Source of the DNA: CALHRB01 sp964473465 | GTDB lineage: Bacteria; Bacteroidota; Ignavibacteria; Kapaibacteriales; UBA2268 | Length of the DNA: 64,000 nt | Reading direction: 5' to 3' | Assembly: GCA_964473465.1 (NCBI GenBank) | Contig: CAYYPE010000008.1 | Span: forward strand, 62,001 to 126,000 | Shown: positions 8,006 through 17,951 of the stretch, in pieces | How positions within the stretch are numbered: the stretch's first letter is position 1 | How the letters are laid out: each line of letters opens with the position of its first letter | Translations under genes and position numbers: made by a program | Notes under the pieces: model-generated | Seen by the model: the letters and a program-made list of their open reading frames with translations, nothing else | Told to the model about the DNA's origin: nothing | The model's database searches: none

Positions 8006-10276
8006 ATGAGCAAATCAGAATTAGTAGAAGAAATCCTCAAATTATTCAGACGTGAGGATAAACCGCTACAGCTAAACCAAATATCCAAGCAATTAGGCAT
8101 AAAATCAGATTCAAACAGATATCAAATACTTAAACTTGCTCTTGCAGAGCTATGTCGTCAGGAGATTCTTAATAAATCAAATAGAAGAAGATACTCTTTG
8201 AATAATGCTTTTGGAATAAATACTTATCAAGGAATAATTGAAATCAAAGACGACAGGGGGGTTGTTACACCGCTGGAAAATTTAGATATTAATGGTAATG
8301 GAAAAAAAGACAAGAAAAAAGGCAAGAGCCAGAAAATTTATATAAAAAGGAAGGACTTATTTACTGCTCTTGATGGAGATACAGTATTAGTCAGGATTTT
8401 TGCCAAAAGAGATAACAAAAAGCACTTTGGAGAGGTTGCTGATATTATCAAAAGGATGGATAGAAAAATAACCGGAATCATTGAATTCGACGGAACTTTT
8501 TATTTCCTTATTCCTGATGAGGATATTTATTACGTTGATTTCCTTGTGCCACCCGCAATGCTCAACGGTGCTAAGCATGGCGATAAAGTGGCAGCCAAAT
8601 TTTTAAAATGGGAAGACCCTCAAAAAAGTCCCTTAGCTGAAATAACTGAAATTCTCGGTAAAGCTGGCGACCCGAAAACGGAATATCTCTCAATTTTAAA
8701 GGAATTTTCCCTGCCCGAACGATTTTCGGACAGAGCTATAACTGAAGCTCGAGAAATAGCCAACCAGTTCGAAAAACTCAAAAATCATAAAGATTTAACT
8801 AAGCCGGAAGATTTATCTTCCATAAGGAGTGATGTTGTTAATCGGAGGCTTGATTTAAGGGATAAACTGATTATTACTATTGACCCCGCAGATGCAAAAG
8901 ACTTTGATGATGCTCTTTCACTCGATTTTCTGGACAACGGAAATTATCTACTCGGAGTTCATATCGCAGATGTTAGTCATTTTATTCAGCAAGGATCAGA
9001 AATGGACAAAGAAGCCTTCAAACGTGGAAATAGCTGTTATCTTGTTGACAGGGTTGTGCCAATGCTACCGGAAGAGATATCCGGGAATATTTGTTCGTTG
9101 CTGCCAAATAAATTGAGATTCACATTCTCGGTCTTTTTGGAAATAAGTCAATCGGGCATGCTTAAAAGCTATTTTCTCGCTGAATCAATGATTAAGAGCA
9201 AGAAACGATTTTCCTATGACGAAGTTCAGGATATTATTAAAAAATATTATGAAAATAAGCAGTCTGATAAAAAACTAAATGAAAAAAATACAAAAAAAGC
9301 TCAATTAAATGAGTTAATTATTAACCTTCATAAACTTTCTTCTTTGCTAAGAAAAAAGAGATTCAGTAAAGGGGGAATTAACTTTGACACAATTGAGGTC
9401 AGATTTGTTTTGGATGAGAACAACAAACCAGTTCAAGCAAAATTGAATTCCAGCAATGAATCCACACAACTGGTGGAAGAATGCATGCTAATGGCAAACA
9501 AAACCGTTGCAGAGCATGTCAAAATATTATCCCGAAGAAATTCGCTAAAATCGAAATTACCATTTCTTTACAGAATCCATGATGAACCAAACGAAGAAAA
9601 GCTTAAATCGGTTCTTGATTTTATAAAGATATTCATTCATAATGGCACTCCAATGAATGGCAGTTCAAAGGCGATAAATGATTTTCTTCAAAAATTTGAG
9701 GGAACTCACGAAAAGCCAATCGTTCACCAGATGCTTATCAGATCAATGCCAAAAGCTGAGTATTCCAATATCAATATTGGTCATTACGGACTTGGCTTTA
9801 AGGAATATACACATTTTACATCCCCTATTAGGCGTTATCCCGACCTTGTTGTTCACCGATTATTGAAAAGCTATATAAATGGAGAATTTGACAAAAGGGG
9901 GCTTTTGAAGCTGGAAAGACACCTTGAGGATATCGGTGAAAATTGTTCATTAACCGAAAAAAATGCAATGGAGGCAGAAAGAGCTTCAGTTAAAATAGCT
10001 CAGTCAGTTCTTGCTTCTGAGTATGTGGGGAAGGAATTTATTGGAACTATTTCTGGGGTTACTAATTTTGGATTATTTGTAATGCTTGACGACCTGTATG
10101 CTGAGGGTTTGGTTCATATCAGAGACCTTTACGATGACTATTATGTATTCGATGAGAAGAACTTCAGTTTAATAGGAAAAAGAAGAAATAAAACATTTCG
10201 ATTTGGCGATAGAATAAAAGTGAAAATAATCAAAGTAAATGTTGACAAAAGAAAAATTGACCTGATCCTTTCTTAA
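8006..10276 (+). CDS. rnr: Ribonuclease R (RNase II/RNB family 3'-5' exoribonuclease)
   Basis: A 756-residue exoribonuclease that degrades structured RNA. A winged-helix region is at about residues 5-65, followed by cold-shock/OB domains. The RNB catalytic core begins near residue 291 with IDPADAKDFDDA, whose aspartates bind the two metals. HFTSPIRRYPDLVVHR lies further on. An S1 RNA-binding domain occupies about residues 678-755. Length and order match RNase R rather than RNase II. The usual lysine-rich C-terminal tail is very short here. It is probably monocistronic, followed 92 bp later by ftsH. Confidence 0.95.
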   Translation: MSKSELVEEILKLFRREDKPLQLNQISKQLGIKSDSNRYQILKLALAELCRQEILNKSNRRRYSLNNAFGINTYQGIIEIKDDRGVVTPLENLDINGNGKKDKKKGKSQKIYIKRKDLFTALDGDTVLVRIFAKRDNKKHFGEVADIIKRMDRKITGIIEFDGTFYFLIPDEDIYYVDFLVPPAMLNGAKHGDKVAAKFLKWEDPQKSPLAEITEILGKAGDPKTEYLSILKEFSLPERFSDRAITEAREIANQFEKLKNHKDLTKPEDLSSIRSDVVNRRLDLRDKLIITIDPADAKDFDDALSLDFLDNGNYLLGVHIADVSHFIQQGSEMDKEAFKRGNSCYLVDRVVPMLPEEISGNICSLLPNKLRFTFSVFLEISQSGMLKSYFLAESMIKSKKRFSYDEVQDIIKKYYENKQSDKKLNEKNTKKAQLNELIINLHKLSSLLRKKRFSKGGINFDTIEVRFVLDENNKPVQAKLNSSNESTQLVEECMLMANKTVAEHVKILSRRNSLKSKLPFLYRIHDEPNEEKLKSVLDFIKIFIHNGTPMNGSSKAINDFLQKFEGTHEKPIVHQMLIRSMPKAEYSNINIGHYGLGFKEYTHFTSPIRRYPDLVVHRLLKSYINGEFDKRGLLKLERHLEDIGENCSLTEKNAMEAERASVKIAQSVLASEYVGKEFIGTISGVTNFGLFVMLDDLYAEGLVHIRDLYDDYYVFDEKNFSLIGKRRNKTFRFGDRIKVKIIKVNVDKRKIDLILS

Positions 10277-10368
10277 TATTTGAAAAATTGTCAATTAGCA
10301 ATTAATAAACGATTTATTACGTCTTAATTTGTGATTATATACAAAGAATTTTTTTAGTCGGTGTTTTA

Positions 10369-12417
10369 ATGAGTGATAAAAAAAGTGGAGATAATAAAGA
10401 TTTCAAAAAGATGAATCCCTTCGGTGATTTCAATCAATTTGGAAATAAAAACAGCAACGACCAGCAAATGAAGTTCATGCGGAATATTATCGTGTGGATA
10501 ATTTTGTTTGCCGGTGTAGTTTCAATATATATGTTTATGCACGGAAATCAGAAACCTGAATGGCCTGTTACTTATACTCAGTATCTTGAATTCCTTAATG
10601 AAGAAAGAATCAAATCTGCTGTAATTACCAAATCCCAGCTGAATGACTTTGACTTTCATGGCGAATTGAAGTCTGTTGTTAAGATGAACATCGAAGGAAG
10701 GTATCGTGATGTCAGGTATTTTGTAACGAAACTCGGAACTGTTGATTCGAAAACTGAAGAGGTATGGACTTCCAAAGGAATTACATTTTCTTACGAAGAC
10801 GGAAATAATCCATGGTGGGGTGCTTTACTATCAGTCTTACCTTGGTTATTGTTGATAGGGGTTTATATCTTCTTTCTTCGCAGGATGCAAGGAGGTGGAG
10901 GAGGAAAAGGTGGTATCTTCTCATTTGGGAAGTCACGGGCTAAAATGCTTAATGAAAATCAGGTGAAAGTTACATTCGAAGATGTAGCTGGTGCAGACGA
11001 AGCAAAATACGAATTACAGGAAATTATTGAATTTCTGAAAGATCCGGCAAAGTTTCAAAGACTTGGTGGCAAAATACCTCGTGGTGTTCTCCTGCTTGGA
11101 CCTCCGGGAACAGGAAAAACATTACTTGCAAGGGCAATTGCGGGTGAGGCTCAGGTGCCATTTTTCTCAATATCTGGAGCTGATTTCGTCGAAATGTTTG
11201 TTGGTGTTGGAGCAAGCAGAGTAAGAGATTTATTTGATCAGGCTAAAAAGCATTCCCCATGCATTGTTTTTATTGATGAAATTGATGCTGTTGGGCGTCA
11301 GAGAGGTGCAGGACTTGGTGGCGGGCATGATGAAAGAGAGCAGACTCTCAATCAACTACTTGTCGAAATGGACGGTTTTGAGCAAAACAGCAGCACTATT
11401 ATTATTGCAGCAACAAACAGACCTGATGTTCTGGACCCCGCATTGTTACGTCCCGGAAGATTCGACAGGCAGGTTGTCGTTGACAGACCTGACGTCAAAG
11501 GCAGGGAAGGAATCTTCAAAGTTCATACAAAAAAATTACCTCTTGGAGATGATGTTGATATATCAATTCTTGCAAAAGGAACCCCCGGTTTATCAGGAGC
11601 CGAAATAGCCAATATAGTCAACGAAGCCGCCCTACTCGCAGCAAGAAGAAATAGCGACAAGGTTACAATGTATGATTTTGAAAATGCCAAAGACAAAGTT
11701 CTGATGGGTATTGAACGTAAGAGCCTTGTTATTTCGGATAAAGAAAAGGAAATAACAGCATATCACGAAATTGGGCATGCTCTTGTTGGAAAATATATTC
11801 CAAATTCCGATCCTGTTCATAAAGTAACCATTATTCCTCGTGGGCGTGCTTTAGGAGTAACATCATATTTACCAAATGAAGATTTTCACTCTTTATCCAA
11901 GGAGTATATACTTGGTAGAATTGTTACTTTGATGGCAGGAAGAGCAGCCGAGAAAATAATTTTTAATCATCTTTCAACAGGGGCTTCAAACGACCTCGAA
12001 AGAGCCACAATGTTAGCACGAAAGATGGTTTGTGATTGGGGAATGAGTGATGTCTTGGGACCAGTAACTTTTGCCAATAAACACGAAGAGGTTTTTCTTG
12101 GCAGGGAAATAGCACAGCCCCGTGATCATAGTGAACAAACTGCTCAGATTATTGACTCAGAAGTTAGAAAAATTCTTGTTGATTGTTATGATCAAGCCGA
12201 AAGCATTCTAAAAAACCACATTGAATTATTACATAAGACCTCGAAAATTTTACTCGAACGAGAAACATTAGAAGCTGACGAGCTCGATATGATTATTAAC
12301 GGAGAGGAATTGCCACCTATCAACATAAAGAAACTTAATGCCTATAGATCTATAAGAAAAAAAGGCGAACCCGGTCCAGTTGAATCAGAATCTGAAATTA
12401 TAGCATCAGGAAAATAA
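10369..12417 (+). CDS. ftsH: ATP-dependent zinc metalloprotease FtsH
   Basis: A 682-residue inner-membrane AAA+ protease. Two transmembrane segments (about residues 39-58 and 147-170) flank a periplasmic domain. A Gly-rich linker leads to the AAA module with Walker A GPPGTGKT at 244-251, a Walker B containing FIDEID, and the second region of homology TNRPDVLDPALLRPGRFD. The zinc motif HEIGH is at 466-470 in the M41 protease domain. Length is normal. It extracts and degrades membrane proteins and short-lived regulators. The hydrophilic N-terminal extension (about 38 residues, Asn/Lys-rich) is longer than in E. coli. The 217 bp after the stop show no clear terminator. Confidence 0.97.
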   Translation: MSDKKSGDNKDFKKMNPFGDFNQFGNKNSNDQQMKFMRNIIVWIILFAGVVSIYMFMHGNQKPEWPVTYTQYLEFLNEERIKSAVITKSQLNDFDFHGELKSVVKMNIEGRYRDVRYFVTKLGTVDSKTEEVWTSKGITFSYEDGNNPWWGALLSVLPWLLLIGVYIFFLRRMQGGGGGKGGIFSFGKSRAKMLNENQVKVTFEDVAGADEAKYELQEIIEFLKDPAKFQRLGGKIPRGVLLLGPPGTGKTLLARAIAGEAQVPFFSISGADFVEMFVGVGASRVRDLFDQAKKHSPCIVFIDEIDAVGRQRGAGLGGGHDEREQTLNQLLVEMDGFEQNSSTIIIAATNRPDVLDPALLRPGRFDRQVVVDRPDVKGREGIFKVHTKKLPLGDDVDISILAKGTPGLSGAEIANIVNEAALLAARRNSDKVTMYDFENAKDKVLMGIERKSLVISDKEKEITAYHEIGHALVGKYIPNSDPVHKVTIIPRGRALGVTSYLPNEDFHSLSKEYILGRIVTLMAGRAAEKIIFNHLSTGASNDLERATMLARKMVCDWGMSDVLGPVTFANKHEEVFLGREIAQPRDHSEQTAQIIDSEVRKILVDCYDQAESILKNHIELLHKTSKILLERETLEADELDMIINGEELPPINIKKLNAYRSIRKKGEPGPVESESEIIASGK

Positions 12418-12634
12418 ATTATTTCTGTCATTTTTTTGAATTGATTCAGCAATAAATAAATATTAGTAATTCAATTTTTTTGATGAAGCAACTTCAAAAG
12501 AGTATAATTTTCTTAGGATTTATTTTTTAATTGAAATTTAAAAAGTAAAAATTATATTAAGTTTTTCAAGATAAATATTTAATTTCATTTTGTAACAAAA
12601 TACAAATTAAATTGTTAGAGTTTTTTTAAAAAAA

Positions 12635-13402
12635 ATGAAATACTTACTTATAATATTATTATTTATTGCTTTGCCAATAGCTGGATTCAGTGATTACAAA
12701 AACACAAGGGTAAGGCTGTATTTAAAAACCAAACTGGGCGAGGAGTTTAACGCTCTGGTTTTCGGAATTGATAAAGATGCAACTGATTATCTCGATAAAA
12801 ATATTGGGGAGCAGGAATTGTTTCCGGGTCATCCGCCTTCAGGTTTGCATGCTGTTTTTGTTATTTATGACTCTGTTCAGAAAGAAAACGTTTGGTCATA
12901 TCTGGATTTAAAGAGTTTTCCGGGATTAGATACAGGTTACAAATACTACAGAATTGATGTTCAATACCATGTCGGAGACAATCTGATTTTTGAGTGGAGA
13001 CCTTTCGGGGATGAAATTAGAGAGGCTTGGATTAGCGATATAATAACCGGCAACGTTGTGAAAATCAATATGAAGGACTCAAATTCTGCCTTTGTTGACA
13101 ATCAGTTCATCAAAAAATTTGATATAAAAGTAAAATATGAATCTAATACTAGTGTAGAAGATTATCAGGATGAAGAAATTTCAGTTTATCCAAGTCCTGC
13201 AAATGATCAGATTCATATTTCGAGCAATCAAGTCATAGATAATTTAACTATATATAATACATTTGGAAAAGAAATTATCAACGAAATAGTCAAAAATAGT
13301 AAAGCAACTATCAACATAAGTTCTTTGCCTGCTGGTTTTTATTTTATCAGGCTAAATTATTCAAATAACAAAACTATTATCAGGAAGATACTTAAAATTT
13401 GA
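12635..13402 (+). CDS. T9SS-exported protein of unknown function with C-terminal sorting domain
   Basis: A 255-residue protein. A signal peptide covers about residues 1-19. The N-terminal 150 residues form an acidic domain that I do not recognise. The last 75 residues are a type IX secretion sorting domain: the YPSPAND opening, an LTIYNTFGKEI strand, SSLPAGFYFIRL and a basic last strand ending in IRKILKI. Such domains send the protein through the Por system and are normally cleaved. It lies between ftsH and a glycosyltransferase, 217 bp and 69 bp away respectively, with no obvious partner. Confidence 0.82.
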   Translation: MKYLLIILLFIALPIAGFSDYKNTRVRLYLKTKLGEEFNALVFGIDKDATDYLDKNIGEQELFPGHPPSGLHAVFVIYDSVQKENVWSYLDLKSFPGLDTGYKYYRIDVQYHVGDNLIFEWRPFGDEIREAWISDIITGNVVKINMKDSNSAFVDNQFIKKFDIKVKYESNTSVEDYQDEEISVYPSPANDQIHISSNQVIDNLTIYNTFGKEIINEIVKNSKATINISSLPAGFYFIRLNYSNNKTIIRKILKI

Positions 13403-13471
13403 TTAAAGAAAATGTTTATAATTAAAATATTAGAAACACGTTACTAAATTTCATTATTAAGGGAGAGATTA

Positions 13472-14653
13472 TTGGCAATTGATAACAAAGACAGAACTGA
13501 TAATGAATTAAAAGAGTCAGAAACTTCACCTCGTAAAGGTTCAAAAAATTCCAATTATCAAAATTCAGGCAATCAGGGTAGTGCTATTACATCTAATGCT
13601 CAGAATAGCAAAAAGAAACAAGCTCAAAATATAAAGCAAAACAATCCAAACCAGAAAAATCAAAATCAAAATATTCAAAGAACACAACAACAAAAAGAAC
13701 AGGAAAAAACACAAAGACAAAACGATATTCTGGTTTCTGTTGTTATACCTCTTTTGAACGAGGAAGACTCATTACCCGAATTAGTTCTCCATCTTGAACA
13801 GGTGCTTGGAAAATTAGCTGGTAGAAGATACGAGATTATCTTTATTGATGATGGCTCAACCGATAATTCATTCAATGTTATAAAGCAAATCAGAGCAAGA
13901 AATCAAAGAGTAAGAGCTTTCAGGTTCAGAAGGAATTATGGAAAATCTGCAGCCCTTTCTGTGGGCTTTCAACATGCCAAAGGTAGAATTATCATTACAA
14001 TGGACGCTGATTTGCAGGACGACCCCGACGAAATTCCAAATCTTATTAATAAAATCCGAGAAGGTTATGACCTTGTTTCTGGTTGGAAGAAAAAGAGATA
14101 TGACCCGATTACAAAGACATTACCCTCGAAATTTTTTAACTTCGTAACTTCTTTATTCAGTGGGGTTAAACTTCATGATTTTAATTGTGGATTGAAAGCA
14201 TATAAGCAGGAACTTGTAAAAGATTTACAGGTTTACGGCGAAATGCATAGATATATACCAGCACTGGCTCATTGGGAAGGTTACAAAGTTACAGAAATCC
14301 CTGTTCAGCATCACCCAAGAAAATATGGCAAGACAAAATTCGGTGTTTCTCGCTTTCTGAAAGGTTTTCTCGACTTGCTTACCGTGATGTTCACCACAAG
14401 ATTTTTAAAAAGACCATTACATTTTTTTGGAACGCTCGGGGGAATATTTGCTTTATCGGGTTTTGCAATTGATTTGTATTTACTGATTGATTGGATAATT
14501 GGAAGAACTTACCTTAGCAACAGGCCTCTTGCATTATTTGGAATTGCCCTGATTATTGTCGGTGTTCAGCTGATTTCTCTTGGCTTGCTTGGAGAACTTA
14601 TAGCCAAAAATATGTTTGAAAAAGTAAATTATAAAATTAAGGAAAGATTATAA
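13472..14653 (+). CDS. GT2 glycosyltransferase, polyprenyl-phosphate (GtrB/DPM1-like) type, with Asn/Gln-rich N-terminal tail
   Basis: A 393-residue membrane glycosyltransferase that probably moves a sugar from a nucleotide sugar to a polyprenyl phosphate. The catalytic GT-A domain starts near residue 89 (VSVVIPLLNEE) and has FIDDGSTD and the metal-binding DAD at 178-180 within DADLQDD. Two transmembrane helices close the protein (about 315-342 and 355-385), as in GtrB. The first 85 residues are low-complexity Asn/Gln/Lys-rich and absent from typical relatives. Translation probably starts at TTG 13472, because a strong AAGGGAGAG Shine-Dalgarno lies just upstream and no ATG follows before the domain. 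Confidence 0.88.
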   Translation: MAIDNKDRTDNELKESETSPRKGSKNSNYQNSGNQGSAITSNAQNSKKKQAQNIKQNNPNQKNQNQNIQRTQQQKEQEKTQRQNDILVSVVIPLLNEEDSLPELVLHLEQVLGKLAGRRYEIIFIDDGSTDNSFNVIKQIRARNQRVRAFRFRRNYGKSAALSVGFQHAKGRIIITMDADLQDDPDEIPNLINKIREGYDLVSGWKKKRYDPITKTLPSKFFNFVTSLFSGVKLHDFNCGLKAYKQELVKDLQVYGEMHRYIPALAHWEGYKVTEIPVQHHPRKYGKTKFGVSRFLKGFLDLLTVMFTTRFLKRPLHFFGTLGGIFALSGFAIDLYLLIDWIIGRTYLSNRPLALFGIALIIVGVQLISLGLLGELIAKNMFEKVNYKIKERL

Positions 14654-14671
14654 ATTCAAATCGGCAAAATT

Positions 14672-15415
14672 ATGATAAAAATATTAAAACTGACATTATT
14701 GATTTTTTCTCTGTTTTTTATCAATAATTCACTTTTTTCGCAATTTAAGAATTTAAGTATAACAAGTGGTATCTCCACAATTAGTATTCTCGGAGATAAC
14801 CCCGGAGCCAAATCCATTATTGAAAGGGATACTACAAAGGAACCGATTTACGGAGGGAGCTTTAAAACACCGCAGGCTTGTTTTAGTTTTCAGGTTAATG
14901 TAGGTCTCGATGATGAGAATAAGTTCATAGTTCCTATAGGTTTTGAATATGTTTATTTTAATGCTCTGGAAAGAATTCCTGCAGCAACTCAATTAACGGT
15001 TTATCTCAGGCATTCAATTTCGGTCCCAACATTCTATACCGGTTTTCAGTATCAATTTATGAAGTTTCCACTGGCTAACGTTAAAGCATACGCCGGGTTA
15101 GAAGCCCGTGCTTCATTTGTTCAGGAAGGAGTATTTTACAGGCGATTCTACTATCATGCACTTGATTCATCTTTTATTTATGAATCCAAGACAAAAGATG
15201 CTGCTACAAGATTTGGTGCAGTGGTAAGACTTGGTTTTCAGGGTGAAGTGATTGATCCTTGGTTTGTTAATTTTAGTGCTGCTTATGGAGTAATGAATTT
15301 ACTTGGACGAGATGATAAACGGGGCGAACTATTAACGCCTCTGACTAATTTTGAAACAAAAGAATCATTGGTTTTTAATTTTCATCTGGCTTTATTGATT
15401 CAATACAGGCTTTGA
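14672..15415 (+). CDS. Predicted outer-membrane beta-barrel protein
   Basis: A 247-residue protein with a clear signal peptide (residues 1-23, ending near LFSQ). The mature part consists of alternating amphipathic strands rich in Tyr and Phe (FEYVYFNAL, YTGFQYQF, YAGLEARASF) and ends with a strand (LALLIQYRL), the pattern of an 8- to 10-stranded outer-membrane barrel. It sits 18 bp after the GT2 gene and 4 bp before the GT9 gene, so it belongs to the same transcription unit and may serve surface glycan or envelope assembly. No specific family was recognised. Confidence 0.6.
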   Translation: MIKILKLTLLIFSLFFINNSLFSQFKNLSITSGISTISILGDNPGAKSIIERDTTKEPIYGGSFKTPQACFSFQVNVGLDDENKFIVPIGFEYVYFNALERIPAATQLTVYLRHSISVPTFYTGFQYQFMKFPLANVKAYAGLEARASFVQEGVFYRRFYYHALDSSFIYESKTKDAATRFGAVVRLGFQGEVIDPWFVNFSAAYGVMNLLGRDDKRGELLTPLTNFETKESLVFNFHLALLIQYRL

Positions 15416-15419
15416 ACTG

Positions 15420-16511
15420 ATGCATGATGATCTTGAATTGATATATAAGAGTGATTGTTCATTTTTCAAGGGATATATCCCATGCAAACCACACAAGGAA
15501 AAAGGTGTTCATTGTGATGATTGCAACTTTTATGACCCAAAAGAAAAGATTATTCTTATCATTAAACTCGGTGCTATTGGAGATGTCATCAGGACAACCC
15601 CGCTTGTTCATAAAATCAAAAAAGAACATCCAGACGCTCTGATTTGGTGGCTCACTTATACTCCAGACATTCTTTCCTCGTTAGTGGACGCAAAATTTAA
15701 ATATGATGCTGAATCAATCACAATTTTTCAGGCAACTGATTTTTATAAAATTATTAATCTTGATAAAGATCCTCAAGCAGGTGCGTTGACCCATTTACTT
15801 AGAGCCAATGAAAAATATGGTTTTACTTTTGTGAACGGAAAACCTTCACCTTTGAATGAATTAGCTAAGCACAAATTTCTGACGGGACTTTTCGATGATG
15901 TCAGTCAGATGAACAAAAAATCCTATCTGGAAGAAATCTTCGAAATTTGCGGATGGAAATTCAATGGCGAAGAATACATTCTCGATTGCGATCAGTTTGA
16001 TGATTGGAATCTACCAAATTCTGGAAAAAAAATTATTGGTCTAAATACAGGATGCGGAGAACGATGGGTTTCGAGGCTTTGGAAAAATGAATACTGGATT
16101 GAATTAATAAAATTGCTAAATGAAAAAGGTTATTTTCCATTACTTCTTGGTGGTTCACAGGAGGACAGCAATAATAAATACCTTTCCAAACAAAGCGGAG
16201 CTTACTATCCCGGACATTTTTCATTGAAAAAGTTTATTTCTCTTGTTAATCAGTGCGATGTTGTTGTCTCTGCTGTTACAATGGCAATGCATATTGCGAT
16301 TGGACTGAAAAAGCCATTGGTCTTGATGAATAACATCTTTAACCCTTATGAGTTTGAGCTATACGGTAGGGGAGAAATAATTCAACCAGAGAAAGAATGC
16401 AAATGTTATTTCAGTCCAAAATGTAAGAATCCCGATTATTTTTGCATGGATTACATTAAACCAATTACTATTTTCAACTCTATCAGTAAGATTCTTTCAA
16501 ACCCGGATTAA
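15420..16511 (+). CDS. GT9 family glycosyltransferase (heptosyltransferase-like) with cysteine clusters at both ends
   Basis: A 363-residue GT-B glycosyltransferase of the ADP-heptose:LPS type. The first Rossmann half opens with LGAIGDVIRTTPLV near residue 52. The sugar-nucleotide half contains LNTGCGERW, LLGGSQED and an AMHIAIGLKKPLVL segment. Unusual for GT9, the N-terminus has C13, C22, C32 and C35, and the C-terminus has C327, C329, C335 and C342, suggesting a metal or Fe-S site. It probably adds a sugar to LPS or another surface glycan. It lies between a barrel protein and a methyltransferase gene with short spacing. Confidence 0.83.
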   Translation: MHDDLELIYKSDCSFFKGYIPCKPHKEKGVHCDDCNFYDPKEKIILIIKLGAIGDVIRTTPLVHKIKKEHPDALIWWLTYTPDILSSLVDAKFKYDAESITIFQATDFYKIINLDKDPQAGALTHLLRANEKYGFTFVNGKPSPLNELAKHKFLTGLFDDVSQMNKKSYLEEIFEICGWKFNGEEYILDCDQFDDWNLPNSGKKIIGLNTGCGERWVSRLWKNEYWIELIKLLNEKGYFPLLLGGSQEDSNNKYLSKQSGAYYPGHFSLKKFISLVNQCDVVVSAVTMAMHIAIGLKKPLVLMNNIFNPYEFELYGRGEIIQPEKECKCYFSPKCKNPDYFCMDYIKPITIFNSISKILSNPD

Positions 16512-16528
16512 AATATTTCGATTTCATT

Positions 16529-17947
16529 ATGTCTCCTTCAAACTCAAAACAATTAGTAGAGCTTAAAGTGGAATCAGCAGCTTTCACTGGTGTTGGAGTG
16601 GCAAGGCTTGATAATCTTGTCTATTTTGTTGATGGTGCAGTTCCCGGGGATATTATCAAGGCAAAGATTTTAAGAAAAAAAAAGAAACACGTAGAAGCCG
16701 CTATTGATGAACTTATCGTCCCATCAATTCACAGGATTGAACCAAGATGCAGTCATTTTGGAGTTTGCGGCGGTTGCTCATGGCAGAATATGAATTATGA
16801 GCAACAAATTCACTGGAAGAGACAGCATGTTATTGATGCGTTTCAGAGAATTGCAGGTTTGAATGTTGACAGATATCTCGAAACCATACCATCAGAGCAG
16901 CGTTTCTTTTACAGAAATAAAATGGAATTTTCATTCGGAGATTCAAGGTGGCTGACTGACGAGGAAATAGAAGGGGGTAATGAAATACTGAACAAAAATT
17001 TCGCTCTTGGACTTCATATTGCCGGACGATTCGATAAAATTCTCGATATTAAGGAATGCCAGATTCAACCGGAATTTGGTAACAAAATCCTTAATATCAT
17101 ACGGGAAAAAGCTTCAAGTCTGGGACTGAAGGCATATAACCTAAGAAAACACACTGGTTTTTTAAGAAATCTGATTATCAGGTCATCTTTATATTCCTCT
17201 GAGACTATGATAATTTTGATTACTGATGCAGTCAAGGAGGAATCGGACAGGACTTTCCTAAACTGGTATTATCAGGAACTCCCGATTGAGTTACCCGAAT
17301 ACATATCGCTTTTACATTCCTATCATACAGGCTTTTCACCTGTCTATTATGGAGATTTTAATGTAATCAAGGGAAAAGATTTTCTTGTTGAGAAAATTGA
17401 CAGGATTAAATTCAAAATATCTCCCTATTCTTTTTTTCAGACCAATAGTTATCAGCTGAACAAATTTATTAATTATATAATCAGCTCTGCGGATTTAGAT
17501 AAAGAAAGCATTGTATGGGATTTATATTGCGGAGCCGGGTCAATCACTTTACCAGCATCACAAAGGGTTAAGGAGATATTCGGTTTCGAGATTTCAGAAA
17601 GCAGCATTAATGATGCAAATGTGAATAAGACAATGAATAATATACTAAATACTAATTTTTACTGCATAGACCTGCATTCAAAAGATATTTCATCGTTTAT
17701 GAAAGAATTTCCAAAACCTGACAGAATAATTATTGACCCACCACGTGCAGGTATGCACAAAAATCTTATTCAGGTAATAAAGGAAGTTTCCCCCCAAAAA
17801 ATAGTCTATGTTAGCTGTAACCCTACTACACAGGCAAGGGATTGTGCAGAACTTGATGAATATTATTCTGTTAAATCCGTTACCCCTATTGATATGTTTC
17901 CACAGACTTATCATATTGAATCAGTAGCTGTTCTGGAAAGAAAATAG
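16529..17947 (+). CDS. RlmD/TrmA-family RNA (uracil-5-)-methyltransferase
   Basis: A 472-residue SAM-dependent enzyme that methylates C5 of a uridine in 23S rRNA or tRNA. A TRAM RNA-binding domain covers about residues 5-65. The 4Fe-4S cysteines are C74, C80, C83 and C177. The SAM-binding motif DLYCGAGSITLP, then DPPRAGM, and the catalytic nucleophile C430 in VSCNP are all present. The cluster cysteines favour RlmD-type over TrmA-type enzymes, but the exact target base cannot be assigned from sequence. It starts 17 bp after the GT9 gene and ends 4 bp before queE. Confidence 0.92.
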   Translation: MSPSNSKQLVELKVESAAFTGVGVARLDNLVYFVDGAVPGDIIKAKILRKKKKHVEAAIDELIVPSIHRIEPRCSHFGVCGGCSWQNMNYEQQIHWKRQHVIDAFQRIAGLNVDRYLETIPSEQRFFYRNKMEFSFGDSRWLTDEEIEGGNEILNKNFALGLHIAGRFDKILDIKECQIQPEFGNKILNIIREKASSLGLKAYNLRKHTGFLRNLIIRSSLYSSETMIILITDAVKEESDRTFLNWYYQELPIELPEYISLLHSYHTGFSPVYYGDFNVIKGKDFLVEKIDRIKFKISPYSFFQTNSYQLNKFINYIISSADLDKESIVWDLYCGAGSITLPASQRVKEIFGFEISESSINDANVNKTMNNILNTNFYCIDLHSKDISSFMKEFPKPDRIIIDPPRAGMHKNLIQVIKEVSPQKIVYVSCNPTTQARDCAELDEYYSVKSVTPIDMFPQTYHIESVAVLERK

Positions 17948-17951
17948 ATAT

